Below, in pieces: positions 51,001-57,321 of a stretch of 64,000 bases of DNA. The stretch is from contig JASFXZ010000044.1 in NCBI GenBank assembly GCA_032209605.1, forward strand, positions 744,001 to 808,000. The letters run 5' to 3'. A model generated the notes under the pieces. That model saw only the letters and a program-made list of their open reading frames with translations, did no database searches and had not been told where the DNA came from. Source of the DNA: Mactromeris polynyma. Taxonomy: Eukaryota; Mollusca; Bivalvia; Venerida; Mactridae. Both the position numbers and the translations under genes were made by a program. Position 1 is the first letter of the stretch, and the number at the start of each line of letters is the position of its first letter.

Positions 51001-51353
51001 CCCCACCCACTTGTAGTACTGTTGAAAGTGATTTTGGCTTCTTTCCGCCTGATGATTTTGATGATAATTACGATGCCGTGAGCAAAACTGTATCTGAACA
51101 AATGAAAAGCATAGTTGACCGGTACCAAGCTAGCAATCACAGTAAGTCCCATAAACCTGAAAGGCCGGTTACCACCCACTATGAAAATGAAGCTCATGTC
51201 AATGGGGCCCTTGAACAAGCAGATGTAAACCCCAATGAAAGTTATGACAGAAATAATGATTTGTATTTACTGAAGGTGCAAAGTGGGGAAATTTCTTTTA
51301 TATCTTGCAATATTGACAGTGATGCTGTAAGTCTTGGAGGGGAAAGCGTGTAA
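20973..51353 (+). CDS. IL-17 receptor-like gene with SEFIR domain, 11 exons
   Basis: Joining 20973-21053, 23587-23626, 35361-35531, 36415-36536, 37390-37519, 38090-38274, 39177-39227, 40974-41097, 45448-45714, 46714-46809 and 50080-51353 gives 846 residues, all introns GT..AG (phases 0,1,1,0,1,0,0,1,1,1). Residues 1-18 are a signal peptide (MLVRIICLIGVALIAES). Residues about 28-300 form a Cys-containing ectodomain resembling IL-17R (GFEIIRIAPG, TCYILDLSS, YRFYSFTLYALP, RWKASIFIVQ). Residues 302-355 are a Thr/Pro stalk. Residues about 359-381 are the membrane span (VAVAVVGTLLGLCLILGVAG). A SEFIR domain spans about 432-590 (KLVLLYEEDHEYHRQVVHHF ... HEDIAQADFVVIVNS), followed by a tail of about 250 residues. 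SEFIR domains recruit Act1/CIKS-type adaptors by homotypic contact, leading to NF-kB and MAPK signalling. It is a type I receptor at the cell surface. The vertebrate subtype cannot be fixed; an IL17RD-like identity is possible. Confidence 0.9.
21108..21166. repeat. short palindrome (hairpin)
   Basis: CACGGACCTATATACAG pairs with CTGTATATAGGTCCGTG around a duplicated CTGTATATAGGT, with AATAT and ATATT at the outer flanks. It could be a tiny foldback element. Confidence 0.6.
21303..22465. mobile_element. long-TIR non-autonomous element, Mutator-like features
   Basis: Arms of about 150 bases: left words ACGTTTCTTCCCC, AAAAAGGTGCTAATGGGTG and TTGGATTAACATCTCAT recur inverted at 22300-22440. Direct repeats of CTTATTTATG flank it (21293-21302 and 22466-22475). 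Long TIRs with a 9-10 bp target duplication are typical of Mutator-like elements. The interior is AT-rich and non-coding. The right arm has extra tandem copies of a GGGAGAAATGACTAG-type word. It lies in intron 1 of the IL-17R-like gene. Confidence 0.7.
23587..23626 (+). CDS. IL-17R-like gene exon 2 (small)
   Basis: Acceptor CTTTTCAG|ATC, donor GAAG|GTAAGT, 40 bases, leaving phase 1. Encodes INLNCSIYRYFGE. It joins in frame to exons 1 and 3. It is short but flanked by strong splice signals. Confidence 0.75.
24073..24145. mobile_element. 75-bp palindromic element (copy 1)
   Basis: AGGGTTCAGTGCAAGACTAT at the left pairs with ATAGTTTTGCACTGAACCCT at the right; the centre is CTCCTATGTATTTATATAGG. 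Further copies lie at 39627, 42991 and 56922. Confidence 0.85.
24520..24776. repeat. 38-bp tandem repeat
   Basis: Five or more units of CAGTTTTACATAATTATG plus TTATACAGAGGCATGCTCCT, with older divergent units upstream to about 24470. The array ends abruptly inside ACATAATT, where the inverted duplication begins. Confidence 0.9.
24769..24997 (-). repeat. 229-bp inverted duplication, copy 1
   Basis: Exact reverse complement of 36202-36430 by eye over all 229 bases. On the minus strand it carries the end of intron 3, the splice acceptor TTTTCAG and the first 16 bases of exon 4. Here it lies in intron 2, abutting the 38-bp satellite through ACATAATT. Confidence 0.95.
25546..26175. repeat. 35-bp minisatellite, about 18 copies
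   Basis: Units of TTTGGTACATGTGGGTCTGG plus AAAGCACTGACTGAC. Seven central units are virtually identical; the flanking units diverge (AAATGTTTTGTCTGGTAAAC and CATGTTTCCTCTGGTAAGC variants). It lies in intron 2 of the IL-17R-like gene. Several long minus-strand frames read through it in different phases and are artefacts. Confidence 0.95.
26176..28700. other. intron 2 sequence without recognised features
   Basis: AT-rich intronic DNA. A weak inverted pair (AGGCCTAAAATTGTG near 26903 and the complement of ATATGTTTTTTAGGCC near 27120) may mark an old element. No exon is recognised. Confidence 0.45.
28721..28850. mobile_element. AAGACCACCTC-family MITE, truncated (copy 2)
   Basis: Starts TACAGGAAAACCTCAATAAT and carries CTTCTTATTGAGGTGGTCTT; no matching right end is seen. 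Confidence 0.65.
29126..29307. mobile_element. AAGACCACCTC-family MITE (copy 3)
   Basis: The left end ATCGTAAAACCTTACTTAG is degenerate; the right end ATTGAGGTTTTACTGTA is intact. Inverted internal words include CAGTTTTCAAGGGTCCC. Confidence 0.7.
30943..31404 (+). pseudogene. hAT transposase C-terminal remnant
   Basis: The frame begins to look like hAT at LLDPKYKRLPFLTSEQRKAT and continues in the same frame to the stop at 31402-31404. It includes the dimerisation motif WWKNNEHRFPKIAVIAKRV, then PATSVPSERIFSATG and the end NIIFLNKN. The catalytic N-terminal and central regions and the BED finger are absent, so it cannot be an active transposase. A capped product starting at the ATG at 31015 is conceivable but unproven. 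Confidence 0.9.
31484..31607. repeat. 32-bp tandem repeat inside the hAT element
   Basis: About four units of TTTTGTGATTTGTCCGTACC plus ATGTAAATATTG, just downstream of the transposase remnant and near-identical to each other. Confidence 0.9.
33082..34214. mobile_element. TTCATGAA-rich terminal-inverted-repeat element, about 1.1 kb
   Basis: The left end CCCCTGTGAAAAGAACTG runs into a stretch with many TTCATGAA/TTCATGAAC palindromes (33100-33390). The right end GAACTGCATTTCACTGGGG is the inverted counterpart, again preceded by GTTCATGAAC repeats (34100-34200). The interior 33400-34080 is unique and AT-rich with no frame. A target duplication is not obvious. Confidence 0.65.
34580..34745. repeat. 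GAT-type trinucleotide repeat
   Basis: Imperfect (GATGATGATGGTGATAAT)n. Open frames of poly-His or poly-Met type are artefacts of the repeat. Confidence 0.95.
34931..35003. repeat. 36-bp perfect tandem duplication
   Basis: TTTTATGATATTTAAATGCA plus ATATATGATAACAAAA occurs twice in succession. Confidence 0.9.
35361..35531 (+). CDS. IL-17R-like gene exon 3
   Basis: Acceptor GTTTTTAG|AAT, donor AGTG|GTAAGT, phase 1 in and out, 57 codons. Encodes ECSAPALRAEFPGMYETNSS and onward to YKPEANLTFTTPQS, an ectodomain segment with a potential N-glycosylation site (NLT). Skipping it keeps the frame, since both junctions are phase 1. It is flanked by the 229-bp inverted duplication. Confidence 0.88.
35880..36030 (+). 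repeat. tRNA-derived SINE-like repeat (plus strand)
   Basis: GGGTACTGCAGTGGAATCC (A-box-like) and GTGGGTTTAAGCCCCCC (B-box-like) in intron 3. A preceding region (35768-35830, AAATTGACCAATGGCAC) has a diverged relative at about 49236-49300. Confidence 0.5.
36202..36430 (+). repeat. 229-bp inverted duplication, copy 2
   Basis: Covers the last 213 bases of intron 3 and the first 16 bases of exon 4. Identical on the opposite strand to 24769-24997. Since this copy includes a functional splice site in context, it is most likely the source. Confidence 0.95.
36415..36536 (+). CDS. IL-17R-like gene exon 4
   Basis: Acceptor TCTTTTCAG|GAG, donor TCG|GTAAGT, phase 1 in and phase 0 out. Encodes GAKNYVKGFEIIRIAPGMVQ and PTCYILDLSSVIWNDNLEELS, a recognisable IL-17R first-domain block. 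Confidence 0.92.
37390..37519 (+). CDS. IL-17R-like gene exon 5
   Basis: Acceptor TATTTTTAG|ACG, donor CCAG|GTATGT, leaving phase 1. Encodes TVFRLELFPLQYRFYSFTLY and then ALPKQETKDAVYDQYIRKYM. Confidence 0.9.
37885..38041. mobile_element. AAGACCACCTC-family MITE, degenerate (copy 4)
   Basis: Carries GAGAGGTGGTCTTAGTTG and, inverted or duplicated, ATTATCCAGGTGGTCTTTA just before exon 6. Ends are unclear. Confidence 0.5.
38090..38274 (+). CDS. IL-17R-like gene exon 6
   Basis: Acceptor TTTTCACAG|AGT, donor AAA|GTGAGG, phase 1 in and phase 0 out. Encodes EYTDDRTAGRWKASIFIVQN, then VSIDPPPEDFGFEQFEYTLL, resembling the second ectodomain repeat of IL-17 receptors. Confidence 0.92.
38766..38815. 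repeat. half copy of the AGGAGATTGTC element
   Basis: AGGAGATTGTCCCCAGTGAT through CTATATCCCTTCTATAG matches the left arm of the element at 9566 with substitutions. No right arm is found nearby. Confidence 0.55.
39177..39227 (+). CDS. IL-17R-like gene exon 7 (small)
   Basis: Acceptor TATTTCAG|CGG, donor TGG|GTAAGT, 17 codons, phase 0 in and out. Encodes RSMVFEGLYDNETYKVW, with a potential N-glycosylation site (NET). Confidence 0.88.
39398..39500 (+). repeat. tRNA-derived SINE head (plus strand)
   Basis: GTGGCCAATTGGTTATGG is A-box-like. The body CTTACAGAAAGTCAGTGGTT is shared with 13150-13325. Confidence 0.5.
39627..39700. mobile_element. 75-bp palindromic element (copy 2)
   Basis: GAGGGTTCAATGCAATAATG ... 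ATAGTCTTGCACTGAACCCT with centre CTCCTATGTATTTATATAGG. Same family as 24073-24145. Confidence 0.85.
39745..39951. mobile_element. AAGACCACCTC-family MITE with amplified interior (copy 5)
   Basis: Starts TACAGTAACACCCTTGG and ends AAGTGAGATTTTACTTTA. The word TATTGAGGTGGTCTTAA is repeated tandemly about four times at 39783-39855. Confidence 0.75.
40634..40895. mobile_element. GGGCCTTATTCACAAAC MITE (copy 1)
   Basis: Ends GGGCCTTATTCACAAACATT and ATGTTTATAAATAAGGTCCC are inverted repeats; subterminal AAGTCTAAGTCTGAG pairs too. It has a relative in the opposite orientation at 46825-47078. It lies in intron 7 of the IL-17R-like gene, 78 bases before exon 8. Confidence 0.85.
40974..41097 (+). CDS. 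IL-17R-like gene exon 8
   Basis: Acceptor TTACATTTAG|GTG, donor TACA|GTAAGT, phase 0 in and phase 1 out. Encodes VKPYDPYYLTMDPDQCVCLD and ADGLACAQCQTTTTQEFTYV; the CVC and CAQC cysteines suggest a disulfide-bonded membrane-proximal module. Confidence 0.9.
41370..41660. repeat. 74-bp AT-rich tandem repeat, about 3.5 copies
   Basis: CAAGTG anchors at 41441, 41515 and 41589 give the 74-bp period. Units hold GTAATCAATTAAAATTACAA and ATTACTCCACTTTTCAAG, themselves built of shorter TAATTACAATTAC-like words. Confidence 0.9.
41726..42142. mobile_element. TACACTTAACAAAAC MITE, about 417 bp
   Basis: The left end TACACTTAACAAAACTTATA recurs exactly inverted at the right (CTTATAAGTTTTGTTAAGTG plus TA). 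TA at each end fits a Tc1/mariner-type target. Non-coding; intron 8 of the IL-17R-like gene. Confidence 0.85.
42991..43065. mobile_element. 75-bp palindromic element (copy 3)
   Basis: GAGGGTTCAATGCAAGACTA ... GATAGTCTTGCACAGAATCC with centre CTCCTATGTATTTATATAGG. The right arm is slightly degraded. Confidence 0.85.
43640..43895. repeat. 84-bp tandem repeat, 3 copies
   Basis: GAACATCAGAGGTGTCACG starts units at 43640, 43724 and 43808. Units carry GTATATATCGTTATATTGCA and ATACGCAGCCTTACTG. A multiple-of-three period gives a spurious repetitive frame. Confidence 0.92.
43645..44250. mobile_element. hAT-like MITE carrying the 84-bp array
   Basis: The left end CAGAGGTGTCACGATAT pairs with the complement of ATATATCGTTGTACACTTC at the right. 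Flanks ATGAACAT and ATGCATAT agree at 6 of 8 positions, compatible with a decayed 8-bp target duplication. Non-coding. Boundaries are moderately certain. Confidence 0.5.
44852..44958. mobile_element. pogo-like MITE, CAGTCGAAC family, short copy
   Basis: Starts TACAGTCAGACCTTGTTCAT and ends GAATTGCGTCCGACTGTA, with TA at both ends. At 107 bp it is a deleted version of the copies at 16925 and 61428. Confidence 0.8.
45448..45714 (+). CDS. IL-17R-like gene exon 9 (stalk and membrane segment)
   Basis: Acceptor TTCTTTCAG|CCG, donor TATG|GTAAGT, phase 1 in and out. It begins with a Thr/Pro stalk (ITPTTPTSTTPTTPTSTTPT), then a polar linker, the hydrophobic span (VAVAVVGTLLGLCLILGVAG) and a basic stop-transfer (YHRRCRASY). 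The stalk is encoded by a 24-bp tandem repeat. Confidence 0.95.
45785..45970. repeat. interspersed repeat with TCCGTCCGT motif
   Basis: TGTCCGTCCGTATGTACATT followed by CTTTTTCTCAGCAACCACTG and CAATGAAACTTGGGAAG. The form is that of a dispersed repeat; no second copy is recognised in the window, and family membership is a guess. Confidence 0.35.
46714..46809 (+). CDS. IL-17R-like gene exon 10
   Basis: Acceptor CTGTTTTCAG|ATG, donor AATG|GTAAGT, phase 1 in and out, 32 codons. Encodes DDKPDPKGGHGLPLENPGYN and GSPLNKGPNNIN, the juxtamembrane cytoplasmic linker. NPGY resembles an NPxY sorting motif, though the match is short. Confidence 0.85.
46825..47078. mobile_element. GGGCCTTATTCACAAAC MITE (copy 2, inverted)
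   Basis: Ends GGGCGCTTATTCATAAACAT and ATGTTTGTGATAAGGCC. The interior (GTGTACAGTGGGTAACAACA) is the reverse complement of the copy at 40634. It begins only 15 bases after the exon 10 donor. Confidence 0.85.
47752..47921. mobile_element. AAGACCACCTC-family MITE, degenerate (copy 6)
   Basis: AAATTAAGACCACTTTG at the left, AATACTGAGGTTTCAATGTA at the right. An old copy in intron 10. Confidence 0.55.
47922..48914. other. intron 10 stretch without recognised features
   Basis: AT-rich; no exon or repeat recognised. The minus-strand open frame at 48427-48609 is not recognisable. Confidence 0.5.
48915..49102. mobile_element. AAGACCACCTC-family MITE (copy 7)
   Basis: Contains TTGAGAACTGGTCTTAATAT, tandem copies of TTTATTGAGGTGGTCTT and the end TAAGTGAGGTTTAACTGTA. 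The left terminus is degraded. Confidence 0.7.
49796..49935. mobile_element. AAGACCACCTC-family MITE (copy 8)
   Basis: TCCTCACTTAAAGACCACCT and CAATAATAGGACCACCTCAA, the reverse orientation relative to copy 7, ending near AGTTTTTAAGGGTCCCAT. Truncated at its right. Confidence 0.65.
50080..51353 (+). CDS. IL-17R-like gene exon 11 (SEFIR domain and tail)
   Basis: Acceptor TTGTTTTCAG|CTG completes Ala, then EKLKFEKRPKLVLLYEEDHE. SEFIR landmarks are KLVLLY (first strand), HRQVVHHFASFLQQHCQCAA (first helix), VEWQ (second strand), HEDIAQADFVVIVNSEGAY and VMVYFEYTDEQFVLPDICPG. The whole SEFIR lies in this exon, as is common for the family. The rest of about 250 residues is Ser/Pro/Asn-rich with no clear domain (for example DFGFFPPDDFDDNYDAV), ending at TAA 51351-51353. 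A direct upstream continuation of the open frame (to 50055) is intronic. Confidence 0.95.
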
Positions 51354-51438
51354 CAAACTACATTCAGTATATTATATTATATTGCTGCCTTTATTTTGTT
51401 TCAAAAACATTGTGCATGATTGTAGAATGTTCATTTTG

Positions 51439-51643
51439 TACTGGTCAACGAAGCTAATCCACCATTTTGTATTATTTGCGACTCTGCACTACATTTTGAC
51501 AAAATTATCTGAACGATGGACATGATTTTGACGGGTTCACATAGACTTTTTCCGATAGTTCGATTCATTTGTATTATTACTGCTATGAAAATGGAAAGAT
51601 GTATCCAGAAATAATACTGGCGGGATAACTCTTTTGACCAGTA
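51439..51643. mobile_element. TACTGGTCAA MITE (unfilled copy) in the 3' UTR
   Basis: Ends TACTGGTCAACGAAGC and CTCTTTTGACCAGTA are inverted. The interior shares AAGATGTATCCAG and ATACTGGCGGG with 62853-63252. It begins about 85 bases after the stop codon, so it is probably in the mature mRNA. Confidence 0.8.
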
Positions 51644-51931
51644 TAGATCAGATATGTATATTGTAGTATTATAGACTTTTCTGTTTTGATATTTTTACAA
51701 CTGATCTGCTTTACTACAGATTAATGCATTTTCTGTGATTGTTAGTTATAAATTGCTTGACTATGTTTATGTTATGAAATAGTTTTTTTGTTACTTAGCT
51801 CCTTATTGTATCTGTAATATTAATTATATTTTCTATTAAGATTTATGTTATATGAACATATATGAAATTCTCTCTGGACAATGAAATTTGTTTAATGATT
51901 TTCACAAAAATCAACATTCTGAGCTACTGAC

Positions 51932-51937
51932 AATAAA
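51932..51937 (+). promoter_or_regulatory. candidate poly(A) signal, IL-17R-like gene
   Basis: AATAAA about 580 bases after the stop. Others lie at 52137-52142 and 52995-53000, so alternative 3' ends are possible. Confidence 0.45.
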
Positions 51938-51943
51938 AGTGAT

Positions 51944-54145
51944 GATTTAGGTACAAATGGGGTCACATGATAACACGTGACGTCATTAAACATGTATGGA
52001 TTGTTGTAAATATGATTTACTGCAAGTTTAAACAATGAATTAAAAAATATTGATTTTATTTTTTCCAAAATTTTTGGGCCAAAAATACCTCTTATCGTAC
52101 CTGGTCCTTTAACACATTCTGACTAAGAACAATTTAAATAAAAGTGTTGAGTACTGCATTGTTTGCAACCTAAAACGAGACATACGCAAGGTTCTGAATT
52201 GGCCTCAGTGTAGCTACAAGTCTGTGATTTTGGAATTCATTGACCTAATTTATTACCAGGGCTATTTAGAAAGTTTTTATACAACCAAGAAATAATGTGC
52301 TGAAATATGTATACTGTTTAACTAGATTTTGGTTGTATTTACTGTCATTCACGTTATATACTGAAAAGCTTGTAGTTTTGGGCATTTTTGCATGATTTTC
52401 CTTAGTACTCTAGCAGACATCTGATTTGTCGGAGAATTCATTCAGCTTTTATTTTGATACCATAATACGTGTCTTGTGCGAAACAATCCCCTATATGAGA
52501 CAGTCTGTATGTGACTAGCGTCATCTTTACATTGTCTATGTTGAAACATTTTGCTCATATTATTATGTTGTGTTTTAGATGTATTGATTTTAAAAATGTT
52601 AAATTACATGTTCGTAAATATCTGTTACAGAAAAAGCTTATATTTGGTATTTTGTGTATTGACATAAAAGGGCCACTCAAAGAATGCGTAGGCACTCTTG
52701 TTTTCTTTTTATATCATGAAAGTCAGATCTTTACCAAATTTGGCTGAAATACTTTCCAAAGTATATCAAACACACCAAACATTTTTTTTATAGAAATTTG
52801 TTCAATACTAATAATGGTCACTATAGTAACCTGCATGAGGTTCTGCGATGTTTTAAACTGTGCTACGAACACATGTATATGTTACCAAGCAGTTGTGGAA
52901 CAGATTTTGTTGACATTTTGTGTATTAAATCAGTACATATTATTCTGCGTTATATTCATTGTTCTTATATATATGTGATATTTTGCAGTTGCCCAATAAA
53001 TTGTCTACATGTTTTTTGGACGGCCCTCATATATGTACTTACATTCACAGAATGTTCTGTTATTGACTTCCCGACAGAGCATGACTTATGTTGATGTTTT
53101 AATTATGCCATATAATGTTTCAGTTAGTCTGTTTAATTGTCACAATTTCAGTGCTAAATTTTTTTTAGCAATTTTGAAAATCGTAAAATTGTTCTTCTAC
53201 ATTTTAAAACATCGGGCAGATCACATTGGCAGACTGAATTAGTGTGCAGTGCTTAGTTAATATGAAAATATATTAGTGATTCATTTGTTCATGACTTAAT
53301 AGGACTGGTGAAAATTGGGAAAATTGAGCTCATGTAAATAAACCAGTTAAATGGTATTGAATTCAGACTGTAAAATATTTGGACATATACATGGGTTGTT
53401 CTGAAATTAATGCAGTCACTTATCAATATGGAAAAGCCATAGTGATGATGTTCATGCTGTTAACAGATTTGTTGCTGAACAAATATTCACATCAATGATG
53501 TCCTATATTCCATAGTTTGCAAAGTTTTTACTTTTTGTATGCCCCACGGATGTAGAATGGAAGTTATGCAAGGAGGTCATTACTTTTGGAACACCCCTTG
53601 TATATGATCACAAAATACAACTTGGTGAAATTACGTATGTGTTGTCACTAAGACGGAGTAAATCAAATATATAAGTGCTATTTTTATATTGTTGTTTGTA
53701 TTGATATTATATGCATTGTTTGCCATGAAATTTGTTAATTGTTTACAAAAAAAAATGTTTATTTTGTTTGAGATATTTTTGGATATATTAAAGTTTATTT
53801 TCTTAGAATATTTTATTTTAGTTGAGTTTTGATTTATTTCATATTTCAGTTAACTCTTTTTGGTCCAATATGCTTTCTGTTAAGCATAATATGTTTTGTT
53901 TTAAAAGGTGTACATGTATTTAGATGTTATAACATTATATGTTGTACTAGGTATTTTATAACTTGTATGAGTTAATTACACACAAATATATTTTAGTGCC
54001 ATCAGCATTCTGTGAACACCCACCTCAACAAACCAGTGGTGTTTTCATAGAGGTTTTGTTGTGATGTTTCTTATGCTCATTGTTGTGGTTCATTTGTTTT
54101 CCTAAACAAACATGAAAAATATACTGTATACAGTTAAAAAATCAG
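51944..54145. other. 3' UTR or intergenic AT-rich DNA
   Basis: No recognisable coding exon. Several AATAAA words are present. The open frames at 52511-52747, 52798-53094 and 53009-53242 are Cys/Tyr/Phe-rich chance frames with no domain. Confidence 0.55.
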
Positions 54146-54399
54146 TATATGAGCGCTGCTATGGGATTTACAACCTCTTCTGTAAGTGACATCATTTCAA
54201 GAAAACGCAACATGTGATGTCACTATTTGCAAGCAGGAAACAACATTACTCCATACATCATTTTCATACTTGTTATATTGTATTGTCATTTGGGGTATAT
54301 ATGGCTTACTGTCAGTACATGGTGACGTCACATATGACGTTTTCCGGAAATGACGTCACTTACAGAAGAGGTTGGAAATCATATAGTGGCGCTCATATA
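54146..54399. mobile_element. 254-bp foldback MITE containing CRE sites
   Basis: Arms of about 80 bases: TATATGAGCGCTGCTATG, CAACCTCTTCTGTAAGTGAC and the inverted right arm GTCACTTACAGAAGAGGTTG ... GGCGCTCATATA. The right arm has two TGACGTCA words (a CREB/ATF site); the left arm has TGACATCA and TGATGTCA variants at the same places. Confidence 0.85.
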
Positions 54400-55404
54400 T
54401 ACATTATCAATGAATAGTTGAATACACTGATAATGTACGCCTCTGTATTTGTTCAAATTTGAAAACATCATCTATACACATGATTTAAGTTGGGACTGTT
54501 GATAAGCCCATCAAGAATCCCCTCACCAATCAAACATATACTTCAGAAAATTTCCAATATTTCCTCGCCAGCGCTTTGATTCCGCTAAGAAAGAATTAAT
54601 AGAAGTGCTCAATGCCTAGGAAGAGGACTTGTATTCAAAAATCGTTTGAATTTAATATGTGCTGTTGTAAATTAAATTATTATTCTACTTGTAGTTAGCA
54701 ATATATTATTTGATAACAATAAATTATTCTCCTGAAACGATTCTTTTTAAGTCCATGTTTGTATAAAACAATTTAAAAGCAATGAATAGAAACGAAAGTC
54801 GTCGTAACTCTGACAAAACCTTGCTTACTGCTTGTCATAGTTTGCTGAAAGACGTTAATTACAGAGGCAGGTTAGTCTGATTGGATGAGTATATCGAGAG
54901 ATTGACGCAAATCAGTTGTAAATCAGGGTTGATTAAGAGTAGTTAAAATAGTTTTGCAGCTAACTGTGGTATATATTGATGTACAAAACCTGTACTGGGT
55001 CAATTGTCTGACCAGTACTGGATCTCAGATTCATTATGAATGATGAATCATTAATGTTGAGCTGAAATGTATGTCAGTTATTGACATTGTGAAATACATT
55101 AGTTCAGTTTTTCATTCATTCAATTCAAAAGGCATGTTTTTACTAAAAATGTGATATTTTTAATATATTAAAAATCCTCATATTTTGGACCAGATTCATT
55201 ATTTTTAGATATTTCATATTCGATCTATAGATGTGTATATAAATATATTTTTTAAAATTTTATTTTTTATCACTCGAGAGGGGAAAATTTAATTTTGATA
55301 GGAGAAAATAATTAATGTGGATACTATTTTGGTTGGGGATTGTGGCAGATACTCGGTGCCAATAATGGAAGATGGATTGCCCTGTATAAAAACCATCTTT
55401 TTCT
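54400..55404. other. intergenic DNA, nothing recognised
   Basis: AT-rich sequence with no gene, RNA or clear repeat seen. Confidence 0.5.
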
Positions 55405-55594
55405 AATTTTTCGAAATAAGTGTATAAAATATGATTTTGAATATTTCTTTTGATTTTAGATGTAAAATGTAGAATTAACACTTACAGATAGCTTAAAGCA
55501 ATTTTTCGAAATAAGTGTATAAAATATGATTTTGAATATTTCTTTTGATTTTAAATGTAAAATGTAGAATTAACACTTACAGATAGCTTAAAGC
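55405..55594. repeat. 95-bp tandem duplication
   Basis: AATTTTTCGAAATAAGTGTA starts copies at 55405 and 55500. They differ at a single obvious place (TTTTAGATG against TTTTAAATG), indicating a recent event. Confidence 0.93.
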
Positions 55595-56870
55595 AAGTTA
55601 AATTAATCTTTTTATAATAATTCCAATATTTTTATATGCATGTTGTACATGTGCATCAAAAAATCACAAAAAAATAAAAATGCTTCATAATGATTACTGC
55701 TGGTTAAAATGTTCATTAAAATCATGTATTTACTGCATATTATATTTTATTGAGCCATTTACATAACTGAGTTGATTTCAGAAAAATATTTACAATATTT
55801 GTACATATATTATGTGTGATACGCAATTTATATTTGCTGTTCAAAATATGCATTTCATTTCAGTATGTTAAGGCTTTCAAATACTTCATCTTTTTTTTAA
55901 TACATTTTATTGCCTTAGTTTCTTATGGCCTATTGTGAATAGATAATTTATTTTGATTTCCAAAACATTTGCTGAGACAACTTCCTGACAATCATTTAGT
56001 CCATGACTGGAAATTATTACAGAATTTAAAATTCCAAATTGCGCCATTCCTTATGGTACTGTTGTGTTTAATTGCTGATTTAATATTTGCTATAGTTTAT
56101 TTGTGTATTGGTATTTTATCATGAATGCTAAATAATTTATATTTTTAATACATGCTAAAAAGATTAATTTTGATTGGTCTAATATTTTAATTCTGATTCA
56201 GCTAAAATATAGCTTTTTAATGATGTCTTTTGAATGTTGTTACATCATTTACACGAAGAGATGATATTTACCAGGCCCTGTTAACACAAAGCATCTCAAA
56301 TTGCGATTTTTCTGCCGTACACTATTTCATTTACTGGATAATGATATTCGTACAACTAGCTGTTTAGCCATCAATTGTGGTGCTCTTGCGTCCAGGCCCC
56401 GATTTCTCACAAAGCATCTCAAATCAAAATGTTTTGAGAAAAATCTCTTCTCAACTTTACATACTACCTCTCTTGGTTGTCTATGTACTTGTAATGTAAG
56501 TCCTTTAATATTTGAGGATCGCTTTAATTCATATTGGGCATATAAGCATAGGATAATAAAATAATGGGCAAGTCCTATTTTGGTTACAATACACACATTT
56601 TTGATGGAGTTATGGCCCACCCCTTTTCGACTTAAATATTTTTGTTGATCAATAACGTTTGACAAGCTCATAGCGGGGGCATATCCATATCCTATGGACA
56701 CATCGAGCTTTAAATGTTGTTTTTTTAAATTCCATACATGTATACAGATCAAAAGAGCTAACCCTTTTTGTCTTCTTGACATAGTTTTTAAATGAATGCT
56801 TAATTTACACTGACCTTAATTCTGTGAGATACCCTACTCATTCTGTATCTATGAAATATTGACAGAATGA
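55595..56870. other. intergenic DNA, no gene recognised
   Basis: AT-rich. The two words ACACAAAGCATCTCAAAT (near 56285) and TCACAAAGCATCTCAAAT (near 56407) mark a short direct repeat about 120 bases apart. Open frames on both strands at 56301-56782 overlap each other and show no domain. Confidence 0.5.
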
Positions 56871-56879
56871 TTAGACCTT

Positions 56880-57321
56880 AGGAGATTGTCATGAGTTCTC
56901 TCCCTTTATCCCTTATATAGTATATCGAGGGCTAAACGCAACATTGTCATAACTCCTATATAAATACATAGGAGTTACGACAGTGTTGCGTTGAGCCCTC
57001 GATATGTGTACTGTGTATAGGATAGATAATGAGTAGAGTTGTCTAAATAGAATAAAAACGAGCATGACAAGTTTCTTATTTATATAGACAACTCTACAAG
57101 ATATCTATCTCACTTAGACCATGTGACTAGCTACACACAGAATCCTGTGCAATTCGCCCTGAAAATTCCATATATATAGTATAACCCCATAGATGATTTT
57201 CTAGACAGTAAGTAGGTGACCTCTCCGAATGCGGAGCGCTGATTGGCTAACTGGGCATAACTGTGGTCTAAATATACATATACTATAGAGTGGACAAAGG
57301 GAGACAACTGGTGACAATATC
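56880..57321. mobile_element. AGGAGATTGTC element, simple copy with nested insertion
   Basis: The left arm AGGAGATTGTCATGAGTTCT pairs with GGGAGACAACTGGTGACAAT at the right; same family as 9566-11013. The 75-bp palindromic element (56922-57005) is inserted in its left part. A second inverted pair (GAGTAGAGTTGTCTAAATA and TATATAGACAACTCTAC) lies at 57030-57105. Confidence 0.75.
56922..57005. mobile_element. 75-bp palindromic element (copy 4, nested)
   Basis: ATATCGAGGGCTAAACGCAA ... TTGCGTTGAGCCCTCGATAT. The centre reads CCTATATAAATACATAGG, the reverse of copies 1-3, so it is in the opposite orientation. Confidence 0.85.

Noticed and set aside
54214..54417. Plus-strand 67-codon frame
   Set aside because: It crosses the loop and right arm of a foldback MITE and has no domain.
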